Of a DNA stretch of 60,578 bases, positions 1-12,403 are shown in pieces; the stretch's first letter is position 1, and each line of letters opens with the position of its first letter. Origin of the DNA: Stentor coeruleus. Lineage: Eukaryota; Ciliophora; Heterotrichea; Heterotrichida; Stentoridae. The notes below the pieces were generated by a model. It saw nothing but the letters and a program-made list of their open reading frames with translations. It had not been told where the DNA came from and ran no database searches. Location: the NCBI GenBank assembly GCA_001970955.1, contig MPUH01000366.1, positions 1 to 60,578 on the forward strand, written 5' to 3'. Both the position numbers and the translations under genes were made by a program.

Positions 1-497
1 ATTTTGTGTTGATCCAGATAAACTTCTTTGTTTAATTTTTAACCTCAGAAAGGTGTCTATGGATATAGAATTCAGTTTAAGTTGCCTTATCAGCATTTTC
101 CTGAGGGAATGAGTAAATATTAGAACTGTTTATAAGTGACTTTCTAAGCACTTGGACGTTGCTGAAAAAGTTGAGACTATACCCCAAAAATTTTATTTCA
201 ACATTAAATTATTTTTGATCACTTTCATAACATATTTTACATAAATAAAGGAAAGAAGGATTATTTTTAAAAGATTAAAAAAAGAAGGGCAATAAAAATT
301 TGAATAAATAATATTGTTTTTCAATTTAACTAGAAATAATAACTATAAATAATAGAAGCTTAAGAGCAAGATACAAAGAATTTTAATTAATAAAAGTTTA
401 AATTTATATAATTCAAGACTATTTAAGCTTACGAAGTTATCATCTATAAAGAAACTGCTTTAATAATATCACTATTCTAATTATAAAGTTATAATAA
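1..497. other. intergenic, AT-rich, upstream of first gene
   Basis: No coding frame of useful length and no recognisable RNA or repeat. The last 200 bases are extremely AT-rich and run into the ATG of the DOT1-like gene. Confidence 0.5.
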
Positions 498-1307
498 ATG
501 GAAGGCATAGATTCTCAGATTGCAACTTGGCTAACTAGGAGATACCCTATAGAAGAGCCTTATATTTTGCCTCAAGATCAACGAGATTCACTAAACCGAA
601 GAAATGAAGTATTCCAAAGACTAGTTAGTGAATTCCCAGTTAGTGTTGGAAAAGAAGCATCACGTAAAGAGCGTGAAGAAAAGACATTTGAAAATAATTC
701 AGACTCTACTCTTACATATGGAGAAGTAGATTTTATTTCTATAGGGGAAGTTTTTTACACTATAGAGCATCGCTTCAAATGCCTTCCAAAAGACGGTGTT
801 TTCTACGATTTAGGATCTGGCACTGGCAAAGGAGTCATTGCTGGAGCTTTACTTGGAACATTCACAACAAGCAAAGGTATCGAACTTCTTGAAGGTCTTT
901 ATGCAATATCAGAACAGATTAAAATAGTATATGATCAGAATTTCCCAGCAATGAAAAGTGAGAATCAGGATCTTTGGCCAGTCTCATCAAGTGTAGAATT
1001 CATTAATAGTGATTTTTTCAAAGTTGATTGGAGTGATGCTAGTTTTATCTTTGCCAATTCAACATGTTTTGATCATAGTATGATGCAAAGAATCGGCCAA
1101 GTGAAACTTCGTCATGGGACAATCGGAATTTCTTTTACAAAGACTATTCCTGGAAATAATTGGATAGTCTTAGAAAGTATTAAGAAAAATATGAGCTGGG
1201 GTGAAGCTACAGTTTATATCCAAAGGTATGCAGACACAGCAGAAATTGAGCGTGTGGCTGAGAAGCTTAAAGAAAAGCCAGTTGTTGAAGATGAAGTCTT
1301 AAGTTAG
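498..1307 (+). CDS. DOT1-like SAM-dependent methyltransferase
   Basis: A 269-residue protein with a Rossmann-type methyltransferase core. Motif I is DLGSGTGKG at residues 104-112, followed by a GIELLEGLY stretch that places an acidic residue at the end of strand 2. A TYGEVDFISIGEVF segment at residues 73-86 precedes it, and an IFANSTCFD segment near residue 185 resembles the post-strand-4 VNNFAF motif of DOT1. This order (YGE loop, G-x-G-x-G, N-x-x-x-F) is that of the DOT1 histone H3K79 methyltransferase fold. DOT1-fold enzymes in protists are often short and may methylate targets other than H3K79, so the substrate is not assigned. The ATG follows an A-rich leader and no upstream in-frame extension is visible. 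The alternative is another class I protein methyltransferase. Confidence 0.62.
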   Translation: MEGIDSQIATWLTRRYPIEEPYILPQDQRDSLNRRNEVFQRLVSEFPVSVGKEASRKEREEKTFENNSDSTLTYGEVDFISIGEVFYTIEHRFKCLPKDGVFYDLGSGTGKGVIAGALLGTFTTSKGIELLEGLYAISEQIKIVYDQNFPAMKSENQDLWPVSSSVEFINSDFFKVDWSDASFIFANSTCFDHSMMQRIGQVKLRHGTIGISFTKTIPGNNWIVLESIKKNMSWGEATVYIQRYADTAEIERVAEKLKEKPVVEDEVLS

Positions 1308-3017
1308 TTTAGTTAATCTTTATTTTTTTTTGGATACTAATAATAAAAAAAAATTGGTTTTAGATTTCAGGAATTAAACTCTGCGGCTTTTTCTTAAGGG
1401 TGGCTCATCGACAAATTCTTTTTTGGTTATAATTTCTTTATGCCACTTGAATTTTTCATAACATTTTGAATTTCTTGAGTCAAATAAGACAATTGGCGTT
1501 TGTAAAGTGTTAAATATATATGTCTGTTAATAAGATTATCCCAGTTAAAATTGTGAAACTAAAGATGGCTTGTAAGATTGCTGATAATTTATCTAGTAAA
1601 AATAATAGAATATTTTGAAAGCAGCTGTTCGATCATAGGCTTAATGCCTTAAAACTTCTTGTTGCGATAGTAGTAATTTTAAGCTCATGAGATCTGTTTT
1701 CTTGATAGAGAAATAATAATTCTTACCTAAATTATCATTTTTGGCTCACCTAATACTTTTGTGTTCATAAAATCACTTCTTCTAAATAAAATAGATCTTC
1801 AAGACATTTCACCTTTTTCATTAGTTGGTTGAAATCAATTTATAACAGCTTTTGCTTCACCATATTATATATAAATATATTATCATAATTGTGATTAGTA
1901 TAAACAGATTCTCCAAATTCACTTAGATATGAAATTACTTTAATAATTTGTCGAGTTTTACTTAAAATTGTAAATCATATGTTTTAATGCAATGAATATA
2001 AATAAGATAATATATTAGTTTATTATTTACGTCTATGCATTTTGTTATTTTCTTTATTAAGTTTCTTTAATGATTTTATTATTTTTCATCTCAAGGCTCA
2101 CATCATCTTCCACATCCTTATCCATTTTCAAAGTATCGATATCTATTTTTTGAAATATTTTCTTCGAAATATCTGATAATTAAAGTTTTAAATCGTATAT
2201 GATTTAACCTAAAAAAAATTTGCACTGAATAGAATTATATTTAATGCTTTTTTTTTGAAGTTTTTATGGTAACAGATTACTCTTGTTTCAATATTAACAA
2301 CCTCTTAATAAATTACATATCTATTTCTTAGATGCTATTTTATTATATTTTATGCATATCATTAATGATAATCTCTTTGAATTTTATACTTATAATATCT
2401 GTATTTTTTAATATTTTCACACTTGAAGAGATTATTCACTAAGTGATATTAAATAATATATGTATATGTAAATAGCCTTTGCTATAGTATAATGAAAGTA
2501 AGCTAACTAATAAGCATCCTTGTTTTAAAATCAAATAATTTTATTGTCTATCTGCTGAAAAATCGAAATGAATTTATTGAGTAGATCATATCTGTTCCAA
2601 CAAATAGTATATAAGAAAAAAACCGGCATTTTTGTATATTACCAAAATATACTTTTATTGTATTGTATGCAATCCTTTTCTAATTCAGATAAAGATTGAT
2701 TTCTTGTAACTACTTGACATGGAGAAACTCGCTTGCATTGTAAATATCTTGTGATTGGGTTCTGTATAAGATATACTTTTTATACTTATATTTCATTAGC
2801 ATATATTCCCTTAATTACTTAAAAAATGGTTTTCTTAGTAATAAATAATAACTCTTATCTTATATATAACAGCAATTTTAATATGCAGCAGTTGCTTTAT
2901 ATTATATTTATTTAACACGCCTAATTTAATTTAAAAACTCTGAGCTTTAACTTTTGATTAGTAAATACAATTCAAATATTTTTTCTTAGGAATGTGATAT
3001 CTAATTTATTCATATAA
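1308..3017. other. 1.7 kb intergenic region
   Basis: AT-rich with stops in every frame. I see no domain-bearing frame, tRNA or repeat family. It holds the downstream flank of the methyltransferase gene and the upstream flank of CFAP58. Confidence 0.5.
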
Positions 3018-5851
3018 ATGGCAAATCAAGACAGCCTAAGTCCAGGAAAAGGAAAGCTTGAAGATGAGTTTGAATCTCGAGAGTTTCAAGTCCTTGAAAC
3101 AGAGTTTCAGACAGTATTAAAAGAAATCGGAGGAGACAAGCAGTTAGAACACTTTCATCGGGAATATGAAAAACATTATAGAATCCTTTTAGCTAGTCAT
3201 GAAAACGAAAAAAAGCTTATCAAGAAATGTAAAGAGCTCAACTCTCATATCACTGAAAGCACACTAAAAGTCCAGCAGGCATTCAAGCTAAGTCAAGAAG
3301 AAAACGAAAATATAAGAAACTTCCAGGCCGATCTTGACAGAGCGGTTAAGACACTTGAAAATTTTAAAGCTAAAGAAGATAATGCAAAGAAAACAATTTC
3401 AGCTCTTCGTGAGGAAATTGAAAGACTAAGCTTGATAGTTGAGCAAGGCTCTGGGCTAGCTGTAGGTCAAGATAGTACAGTGAACGAATTAATTAGATCA
3501 AAAGATGAACTTNCTGGGCTAGCTGTAGGTCAAGATAGTACAGTGAACGAATTAATTAGATCAAAAGATGAACTTATCAAGGAAGTAAGTCTTATAAGTG
3601 AAAATATATCCAAATCTCAAAAAGAACATAATGAATTGTTGGCTAAAATTCAAAAGCTTGAATCAGCAAAAGCATCCTTGAGAGATGAAGTCGCAAGCGC
3701 AAATAAAGAAATCNTATCAAGGAAGTAAGTCTTATAAGTGAAAATATATCCAAATCTCAAAAAGAACATAATGAATTGCTGGCTAAAATTCAAAAGCTTG
3801 AATCAGCAAAAGCATCCTTGAGAGATGAAGTCGCAAGCGCAAATAAAGAAATCCAAGACATGAAAATAAATCTTGATGTAGAAAGTAAGAAAAAACTTGA
3901 TATCGAGGCTGAACTTAATACTGAAAAAGGCAAATTTGAAGGAATTATTGAAAGAATTAAAGAAAAAGAACTCATAGAAAAAAGTCTTATTGAAGAAAAA
4001 AATCAAATCGCCAAAGAAATTTATAAAGTTGATGATCAAAGGCAAGACAAAGAAGAAATCCAGAAACAGTCTGAAAATGATAAGAAAATAGCGCAGGATA
4101 AGAAAATTTACCAGGATAATATCAAGGAAAATATGCTAAAAGCTATTGAAGAGGTTGAGGATAATATTTTAAAGGCCAGAAACGATCTTGAATCCTTGGA
4201 AGATTTAAAAGACAGACATGAGAAAGATTTTGATTTATTAACCAAAAAAGAAATTTCATTAACAGAAGAGAAAAAAAATGCAGAGATAATAAGGGAAAAA
4301 GCTAGGAATCATATGCATAGTTTGATAAAAGAAAGCGAAAACCTCAGAAAAAATACAGAAAGTGATCAGAGTTTAATAGAAAATCTTAAAAGAGAACGTG
4401 ATATGATTACTAAAACAATCATGCGAGCAAGAGATAATGTCAGATCTCAAGAAGATACTTCAATTACTATGGATAATAATAAGAAAAAACTAGAAAATGA
4501 AATTAAGAAATATTCAAAAGATATCAAAAAACTAAAAGACAAAGTATGGCAATTACAAAAGGAACAAGAAAGATATGGAATAGAAAAATCTCAAGCATAT
4601 GCCAAATATTCACAGTGTTTAGAGGAAGTGAAATTGTGTAACTCTGTAATTGCTGAACTACAAAAGAAAAATATTGAGGCTGAAGCCAAGTTAAAACAGC
4701 AAATGAATTTATATGAAGCTGTGAGATCAGATAGGAATCTTTATTCTAAAAACTTGATAGAAAGTCATGATGAAATTGATGAGTTGGATAAAAAGAAAAA
4801 AATAATGGTTCATCAAATCAATCAATTAAAAGAAGAAATAGTTATTAAGGATACTGAGCTTATTCAAGAAAATAAGCAGCTTGGAATATTAGAAAAAAAG
4901 CATCATGAATTAGACTCAGCTAAAAGTAAACTTGAGGAAAAGCAAAAGATGCTCGAAAAAACAATTAAGGATTCTGAACGTGAAAATCAACGATTGAAAT
5001 ATGTGATTACTGAAGTTGAACAGGAAAAAGCTAAGCAGAAAAAAGAGCTTGAACTAGTTACAAACGAAAGAGATATCCTTGGCACACAACTTATTAGACG
5101 TAAAGATGAACTAGAACTATTGTATAAAAAAATAAAAATCTTCACTTCAACTCTTCAAAAAGGTGAAGAACAATATAAGCAGCGCTTAGGAGATATAAAT
5201 ATTCTTAAAATCAAAATTGCTGAATTAAAGCAAAAACTTCATTCAGCTAAAAAAGAAGCTTCCGTAGTCTTTGATTTGAAAAAGGAAATGTATTACCTCG
5301 AACGTGAAGTTTTAGACGAAAAAGTAAAAGTTAAAGCGTTGTCTGAAGAAGTGGAAAATACAATGAATGTGCATAGATGGAGAAAAGTTGAAGGAACAGA
5401 GCCAGAAATTTATGAGTTGATTACAAAAATACAAACACTACAGAGACGGCTTATAAGTAAAAATGAAGAATCATTAGAAAAGAAAAAAGAACTTGATGAT
5501 CTAGAAATAAAATATAACAAACTAAAAATTTCATTAGCTAGGCATCCAGGACCAGAAAGTGCTGAAAAAATTGATGAGTGTAGAAGGATATTAGAGGAAA
5601 AAAAAGGCCAAATGAATAATATGGAAGAAGAGCTTGAATTATACCAGACACAATCAAGTCAGTATAAACATGAGATTGAAAGGCTTAATAGAGAACTTCA
5701 GGAAGTGAAGAAAAATTATTTCACGATAAAGAAAAAGGAACAACTTATAAGAGAGCAAGAACTTAAGGCTGAAGGAAGAGACAAACCAATAATAAGACGC
5801 CATCCTCCTCCACAGAGATTTACTGGGGGTGGCTTTAATCTAGCAATTTAG
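3018..5851 (+). CDS. CFAP58: CFAP58, ciliary coiled-coil protein (broken only by assembly duplications)
   Basis: An almost entirely coiled-coil protein with the family signatures of CFAP58/CCDC147: an N-terminal FQTVLKEIGGDKQLEHF block, VEQGSGLAVGQDS, then NLYEAVRSDRNLYSKNL, ERDILGTQLIRRKDELELLY, MNVHRWRKVEG and the C-terminal tail FTGGGFNLAI. In other organisms CFAP58 is an axoneme and intraflagellar-transport-associated protein needed for flagellar assembly. As read, the gene is interrupted after about 236 codons and resumes in another frame. This comes from two N-separated duplications between 3451 and 3853. Dropping the redundant 203 nt (3513-3715) puts both halves in one frame and gives about 876 residues, close to the roughly 870 of animal CFAP58. 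No intron is needed. One of the firmest calls in the window. Confidence 0.93.
3451..3575. repeat. 62-bp direct duplication around N (assembly scar)
   Basis: Bases 3451-3512 are repeated exactly at 3514-3575, separated by one N at 3513. Copy plus N is 63 nt, so the reading frame survives and CFAP58 gains 21 false residues. This is an overlap between contig ends that was never merged. Confidence 0.95.
3575..3853. repeat. 139-bp direct duplication around N (assembly scar)
   Basis: Bases 3575-3713 recur at 3715-3853 around an N at 3714, with one T/C difference (TTG versus CTG, both leucine). Copy plus N is 140 nt, which breaks the CFAP58 frame. The 200-nt piece between the two Ns contains nothing that is not in its neighbours. 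Confidence 0.95.
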
Positions 5852-7582
5852 ATATTTTAATTCTTAAGACTATAATTTATTAAAGAAAAAAACGTTTTTT
5901 ATGGATTTACTTTTTATGTTTTCCTATTGATGCTTTAAAAATAGTTTTAATTTCAACGTGGATTATCTTAATTTTATAAAATTAAAAACTATGCAAGATT
6001 TGATTATAAAGTCTATGATGGTTGCTTATTTTTAATATACTAGTTTTTGGATGAATAATAATTAATGAAATCTTGTAGAAATGGAATTCACAGAAGGAAT
6101 CTTAAAGATTTTTAGCACAAGTTCATAGGTAAAAGGATTGAACAAAAAATATAAAAGGGTAAAGATTTGAAATTCTCTCTGATGAAAGCAAACTTACAGT
6201 AGACTCTCATGGCATATTTATTGATATTTTTAGAACTTACTACTTCAACTAATTGTTTTTTGTCATGCCAGCTTATTCATTATTACTTTGATGAAGTTGC
6301 GACGGTAATTATCTTAATTCTAATTTTAGAATTTATGACCTCTATTCTTAGGTGCAAATAATTGAAGACAATTAGCATTAAGAGTAACTATACTCAAGTG
6401 GCATACTTTGATTTGAATTATAAGATGGTTAGTTAAAGGAATTTTCTTTAAAATTCCTCTTAAATTTCACACCTGTTCACTTTTATCAAACAATTTACAC
6501 TTTTTTGAAGATGACGATGATGATGATGCTAAATAGTTAATAGAAGAGAATTAAATTTGGCAATAAAGAGTATAAATTTCTACAGCTTTAGACGACCTTA
6601 GAATGCTTAAAGTATTTCACTATCCTTGTCTGGCAAAAAGATAAGAAGGAATTATTAGATGTGAGTACAGTTCACATATAACTAATTTTTGGTTTAGCTC
6701 TTATAACAGATTGTGATAATCAGTGTGTGCTACAATAGAAAATTTCCTCTAAATAGTTTAAGTTCGTAATAGATATTTTATCTAGAGATATCTAGAATTT
6801 TTAAGTTATCTTGTAATAGTCATCAATTTTACAACTGATTTCTTATGTTTATTAGTAATTTTAACTTTGTAGAGTAATAGCTGANATTTTTAAGTTATCT
6901 TGTAATAGTCATCAATTTTACAACTGATTTCTTATGTTTATTAGTAATTTTAACTTTGTAGAGTAATAGCTGATTTTATTTGTAAAATTGGAACAAAGCT
7001 GAAAAAATATAAGTTTAATAATACAGATATTAATAAATATAATCAAATTTAAAATTTTGTATTACTTACTCTCAGCAAATACTAAAAAACAAAAAGTAAC
7101 GAATAGATCTTAATAAAAATAATGTAAATATATTACCTATAAAATATCAATAAATTATAATAATTTATTTCTTGAATTTTAGAAATTATTCACGCATAAC
7201 TTAAAAAATTTCATTAAATTCAAAACCTTTCTAAGAGCATTATCTATATAATAAACTACTTAAGGATATTAAGAATTAGAATCCATACTATATATTATTT
7301 AAGTAAATTTACTAAAGACTATTTTACTAATAAAATCAGACTTCATAAATAAAAATACTTTAAATAGCCTAAAATCAATATAATCTATTTAATTCAAGGA
7401 CTTATAAAGCTTTTAAACTCAAGCAAAATATTATCTTTATTAAACCACAATCAATATTCTTATTATAATCAATTCCCACCAAAATTAAACCTTTTAGCAT
7501 ATAATAAATCTTATCTTATCCTATCACGTCCTTTCTCTAAATCCTTCTTCTTTCCCATTTGTAAATTCCTAATAATCTAAAA
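5852..7582. other. 1.7 kb intergenic region
   Basis: AT-rich, no supported gene. It contains an N-flanked duplication at 6797-6973 and a short GATGAT run near 6515. The last 400 bases become C-rich and G-poor on the plus strand, as upstream of most plus-strand genes here. Confidence 0.5.
6797..6973. repeat. 88-bp direct duplication around N (assembly scar)
   Basis: Bases 6797-6884 are repeated exactly at 6886-6973 around an N at 6885. It lies in non-coding DNA, so no protein is affected. Confidence 0.95.
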
Positions 7583-9088
7583 ATGGAAGTTTTTCTCACC
7601 GAAAAAGACCAGAGATCAATGCAAGAAATCCTAAAAATTTCTAATTCCGTGAAAGACTGCAACCTCTCCTTATTAACCTACTACAAGAACACAAGATTCG
7701 AAATAGTGGCCAAAATAGGTCATTACTATGAAAACACCCATACTAAATATTATCGCGCCATTGAAGTTGTACTCATGATCCCAGAAAAAATAAAAATCTT
7801 AATCAATTACTATGCAAAAAGTGAAATTGAAAACACATCTTACGATGATTTAGTACGGATAACAAAATTAAACCTTTGCCCAGTACGTATTGGTAATGAG
7901 TTGTCATTAAATTTAGCTGAAACTCATCATACAAAAATATTCAAACTTGTCCCGGACGTGATATTAGGTAAAAATTTCTCCCCAATTGACATATCTTTAG
8001 AAAAATGCTTATCAACACCGAAAAGCAGAAGGGTTAATGAGTACTGCTTTGAACAGGTTCAAAATAATGAGTCAATTTCTAAGACAATGACTATGAATCT
8101 AATTAAATATGCAGAAAATACTCCAGTTGGCTTAAGATTCCCTTTGAAAACCTTGCTGACTATTGCTGACAAAGTGAATTTTGCTGGAATAATTGTAAAA
8201 ATCAACTTCTCAGACCGATCATGGGGTAACAGTTTTATAATAAAATGCAGAGATCTAATGACTAACGACACAATCAACATCTTTGTCGCATATTCTTCAT
8301 TAAAACTTGATCATCAGCAATACCTTAACAATCTTAACCTATACGATATCATCCTTATTTCAGGTAAAAGAATGGTATTTTCTATATAGATCTCTCAAAC
8401 TTTAAACATTTATTGCAAACTAAACCTCAGCTTGAATCCTTGTAATCTTAAAGTCCTTAAAAAACATCAAATATCATGCGAGAATTCAATCTGCCCTTGC
8501 AAACTCAACAAATTATCTGGTTTTACATCAAATTTCGTCCCTTATTCCTTTATTTGTGATATAAAACATACAAAACTTTTCCGTGTGCATATGCGTGTCC
8601 AGCTTAGAATAATATATTTAAATTACTTGATATTTAAATACAATTGTATACATTGTGGACAAGGGGTTTATCAACAAGAAAATAAATGTTGTGATCAAAG
8701 GGATATGCAAATAAAAGCTATTGGAGGAGCAATGGCTGAAGATTCAACAGGGATTGTAGATTGTGAGATACATGGTATTGAAAATATGACAAAATTAATG
8801 AATTTTTCTGATATAGTCCTTGAGGATATAAGACTTTTGATATTAGAAAGGGGAGAATGCTATTTGTCTTATAAGAATATGCCTGAATCTTTGAAGAAAA
8901 CATTAAAGAACTTGGGACCTATTTTGAAATTTTGTATTATAAAGCCTGAGTTTAAACAGAAGTCACAGAATAATGCAGGAATGTTTATTAATTATGTTAA
9001 AGAATTTGATGAGGAAAATATGGTCATGCTGAATAGTAGTAAGCCAGGAATGCAGGCTCAAGTTAAGATCTTGAAAGTGTTTGACTGA
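7583..9088 (+). CDS. POT1 / TEBP-alpha-like telomere end-binding protein (two exons)
   Basis: Two open frames join in phase when the 15-nt intron at 8375-8389 is removed, giving 496 residues. That is about the size of the 495-residue Oxytricha telomere-binding alpha subunit. Around residues 195-265 there is an OB-fold-like pattern: VNFAGIIVKINF (strand 1), NSFIIKCRDLMTNDTINIFV (strands 2-3) and LYDIILISGKRM (strand 5). The second exon carries a CIHCG pair and a CC pair, reminiscent of the zinc site in the C-terminal OB fold of POT1. Proteins of this kind bind the single-stranded G-rich 3' overhang and cap macronuclear telomeres. No motif is diagnostic by eye; an RPA1-like or other OB-fold ssDNA binder is the main alternative. 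Confidence 0.5.
8375..8389 (+). other. 15-nt intron
   Basis: GTATTTTCTATATAG: GTA start, A at position 10, AG end. It carries the in-frame TAG that would otherwise stop the OB-fold gene; both flanking frames agree after removal. Confidence 0.85.
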
Positions 9089-10440
9089 TAATAAATAGTT
9101 TTTTTTATTCATAATGGATTAGAATTAATTAGAAATTATGTTCAAAATTACAGGAAAAATTAATTTGCTTAGAGAAATACTTCAGAAAATATTTAAAGAA
9201 ATATCATAAGTATTTTATGAGAAAGAAATGAATCTTAAATCTTTAGAAGAAAGTAAAGCATTAATCTGAAGTTTGAAAATAAATGAAACTAAGCTGAAAA
9301 ATAAGAATAAAGAATTAAAGGAATTATATGTATTTGCTGATAAAATTATCAAAAAAATACTTAAAGTATATTAAATTACTATGAAAGATTAACATCGATA
9401 ACCACTTATATTATCTTATTATTTCCAGTTAGTTTAAATATAAACCTCTTAGTTCTAAACAGCTGAAGTTTTATTCCAAGGCTCTGTTCAATTATTTGTT
9501 CAGTTACACTAGGTATAGAAGTAATTCTCTTTCTGTATTCATTTAACTTTTAACTAATCGAAACAAAAAATTCAAATTAGAAATCTTCAAGCATCTTCAA
9601 AGTTTCAAACAGAAAAAAGTTAAGCCAAGTCAGTTATTCCCCAATAATATATTTATTATATCTTAATAACTTAACAATATTTGGTATCTCTTCTTTAACA
9701 ACTTTAATCAAATTGTTTTTATTAAAGCTAGGATTATAATAAGAGTGATCTATATAGCTTTTAATATCCATATTAACTTCATCAAGCTGTTAGACTATAA
9801 CTTTTTAATGTAGAGTTGTATCCAGAAATAAAGGTTTATATTTTTGAAGTAGGTACAAAATAATAACCTTACTTTTTGAAATCCCCAAGATACCATCTAT
9901 GATATAAGAAAGGTTTGAGAAACTCAACCCGAGACTGTCTCTAGTAATTATCTGATTAACTCAGCAAGGTCTCTAATTCCCCAGTATCATAGAATGGATT
10001 TCCCTTCCATAATCATAAATTTGTATTTCAGATAATGGAATTTAAAGCGGAAAATATTATAAAGTGAGAATAAACTTTTTTTAGTATGTAATAAAAGCTT
10101 ATTCTTGCAAAATAATTACCGCTTTGCATTAAATTGAATCTGTACATCTTCTAATACCAGAATCTTTTAGAATTTATATAAAAAACAATTTCTTACAGTG
10201 ACTTAAAAATTATTCCACATAATATTAGCAAAAATCACATTAAAAAAATCAAATAAAAAAAAGAGTCATCATTTCAATACACTTAAAACACAAATAAAAA
10301 AAAGCCAACTCCAACCTTCTAATTTCATCCAAAATTTCAATTCAAACCTAAATCCAACAGCCCTATAAAATTACAAGATCATATTTATTTAATAAACACC
10401 CAACATTTCACTTTCTTTATATAATCCCATATAATAAATA
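9089..10440. other. 1.35 kb intergenic region
   Basis: Mostly structureless AT-rich DNA. At 9228-9374 a short Lys/Glu-rich frame is interrupted by a TGA at 9267; it may be a decayed coiled-coil fragment but is too weak to call. The last 250 bases are C-rich and G-poor before the SAC1 gene. Confidence 0.45.
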
Positions 10441-12292
10441 ATGGACTCAGGTCCTTTCATTTTGTATACAGGTAGTGCTGAGTATATCCTCCATAAAGAA
10501 AACTCACCCGAAATCCTCTACATCGACCGGAGTGTTTTCGTCTTGACCAAAAAAGTCCTAGACTCTCCTATCCAAACCAAAGGGGAAAGGTGCTTTGGTC
10601 TATTAGGTCTTATCCAACTATACTCATCAGCATATCTTATAACAATCAAAGAGGCTCTTCATGTTGCATGGATTAAAGATTCCTTCGTCTACATGATCAA
10701 ATCAGTAGAATTCCGTCCATGCAATTCTATTAATCTAGACTCTCCAGAGCATATCAACGACAAACAATCAATCAACCTTTTAAAATCCTTAATCGAATCA
10801 GAATCCTTCTATTTTTCCTATGATTACGACCTAACTCTTAATGTCCAAGCAATAGTCAATCTATCCCAATCAAGTAAAAAGTTAAACAAATATGAAAGAG
10901 CTGATGAAAAGTATTTTTGGAATAAGTATCTAAGTGAAAGCATAATCAAAGCTAATGCCCATGACTATGTCGTTGTTGTAGTTAATGGGTTTATCAAAGG
11001 TGAGTCTGTTGAAATCAAAGGCCGAAGATGTGATTATATCATTATATCAAGAAGGGATAAAAGACGTACAGGGACAAGATTTAATACTCGTGGTTTAGAT
11101 GACCAAGGTAATGCTGTAAATTATGTTGAAACCGAACAGCTTTTGCTAGCAGTTGAAGATGATCATCTAAACATTTATTCCCATATACAAATCAGAGGCT
11201 CAATACCTTTAATTTGGCAGCAAAAACCAAATCTTTCCTGGACACCCAGACCTAAAATTCTCAATAGTGCCCAACAAAACATATCAGCTGGTGAACTTCA
11301 TTTTAACGAACTCTTCAAATACTATGGTGGTGTATGTTCAGTTAATCTTATTGACAAAAAAGGGTCACAAAAAACTATCGGTACCGCTTTTACAAGTTTA
11401 TCAAATCTTATTAGCACTGAGAAAAAAGATAAAAACCTTCAATATGTATGGTTTGATTTCCATCATGAATGTCGTAATATGAAGTATGAAAANTCAATAT
11501 GTATGGTTTGATTTCCATCATGAATGTCGTAATATGAAGTATGAAAATTTAAGATCATTATTATTTGAGATTAATAAGAGCTTAGAAGATTTTGGATGGT
11601 GTGAAGTTGTTGTAAAAGGGTCTGATTATATAGACAATGGGAAAATAGTAAAAAGTCAAAATGGGATTTTTAGGACTAATTGTATGGATTGTTTAGATAG
11701 GACTAATGTTGTTCAAAGTGTTATTGCGAGANTGGATTGTTTAGATAGGACTAATGTTGTTCAAAGTGTTATTGCGAGAAATATATTATTTAGACAACTT
11801 GCTGGTGCTGGACTTTCTGGGCCACCAAATGGAGAAGCTTTTCAGGCCTTTGGTCCAAGTCTAGAACTGAAGTTTAGAGATTTATGGGTTAAGAATGCTG
11901 ATAATATGAGCATTTTATACTCAGGAACCCCTGCTCAGAAGACTGATTTTACTAGGTTTGGAAAAAGAACTTTTCAAGGGATGGCTTTTGATGGGATTTA
12001 TAGTGTTACAAGATTTGTTATTAATAACTTCCTTGATGGGTCTAAGCAAAACTCAATCGACCTATTTCTTGGAAAACTTGTAGTGAAAAAAGAAGTTCTT
12101 ATGAAACCTAAGTTCAAGAGTCTTTATAACTTTTTAGCTTTGGTGATGTTTTTATTGGTGTTTATCTATTGCGCTTCATTAAAAGGACAAGGGTTTATGT
12201 TTTGGATTTTGTTCATTCTTGGGCTTTCCCTTATTGCCAGTTTGGTTAAAACTTATGGAACTATGCTAGTTGATAAGCCAATAAATACCTAA
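10441..12292 (+). CDS. SAC1: SAC1-family phosphoinositide phosphatase
   Basis: The protein has the SAC domain order: an N-terminal GERCFGLLGLIQLYSSAYLI stretch, a TRFNTRGLDDQGNAVNYVET segment, then the catalytic CX5R loop NCMDCLDRTNVVQ, followed by LKFRDLWVKNADNMS. Two hydrophobic C-terminal segments (YNFLALVMFLLVFIY and MFWILFILGLSLIASLV) fit the ER/Golgi membrane anchor of SAC1, which dephosphorylates PI4P. Two N-flanked duplications (11439-11547 and 11685-11779) split the frame and copy the active-site loop. Removing 103 redundant nt restores a single frame of about 582 residues, matching the family's usual 580-620. The apparent doubled active site is therefore an assembly artefact. Confidence 0.92.
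11439..11547. repeat. 54-bp direct duplication around N (assembly scar)
   Basis: Bases 11439-11492 are repeated at 11494-11547 around an N at 11493. Copy plus N is 55 nt and shifts the SAC1 frame. Confidence 0.95.
11685..11779. repeat. 47-bp direct duplication around N (assembly scar)
   Basis: Bases 11685-11731 recur at 11733-11779 around an N at 11732. Copy plus N is 48 nt, so the frame stays open and the SAC1 catalytic loop falsely appears twice. Confidence 0.95.
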
Positions 12293-12403
12293 CTATTTTA
12301 CAAAAAAAAACTATAGTCTTTACTAATAAAAAACTATGATTTTATGGCTAATTTATAACATAAATAAAAGTATAAATATTACCTATAATTTCAATATTTC
12401 CTA

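Noticed and set aside
9890..10010. Possible tRNA-like hairpins
   Set aside because: No A-box and B-box pair or cloverleaf could be drawn.
11685..11779. SAC1 with a duplicated CX5R active site
   Set aside because: The second copy begins right after an N and is identical to the first over 47 bp; it is an unmerged contig overlap.
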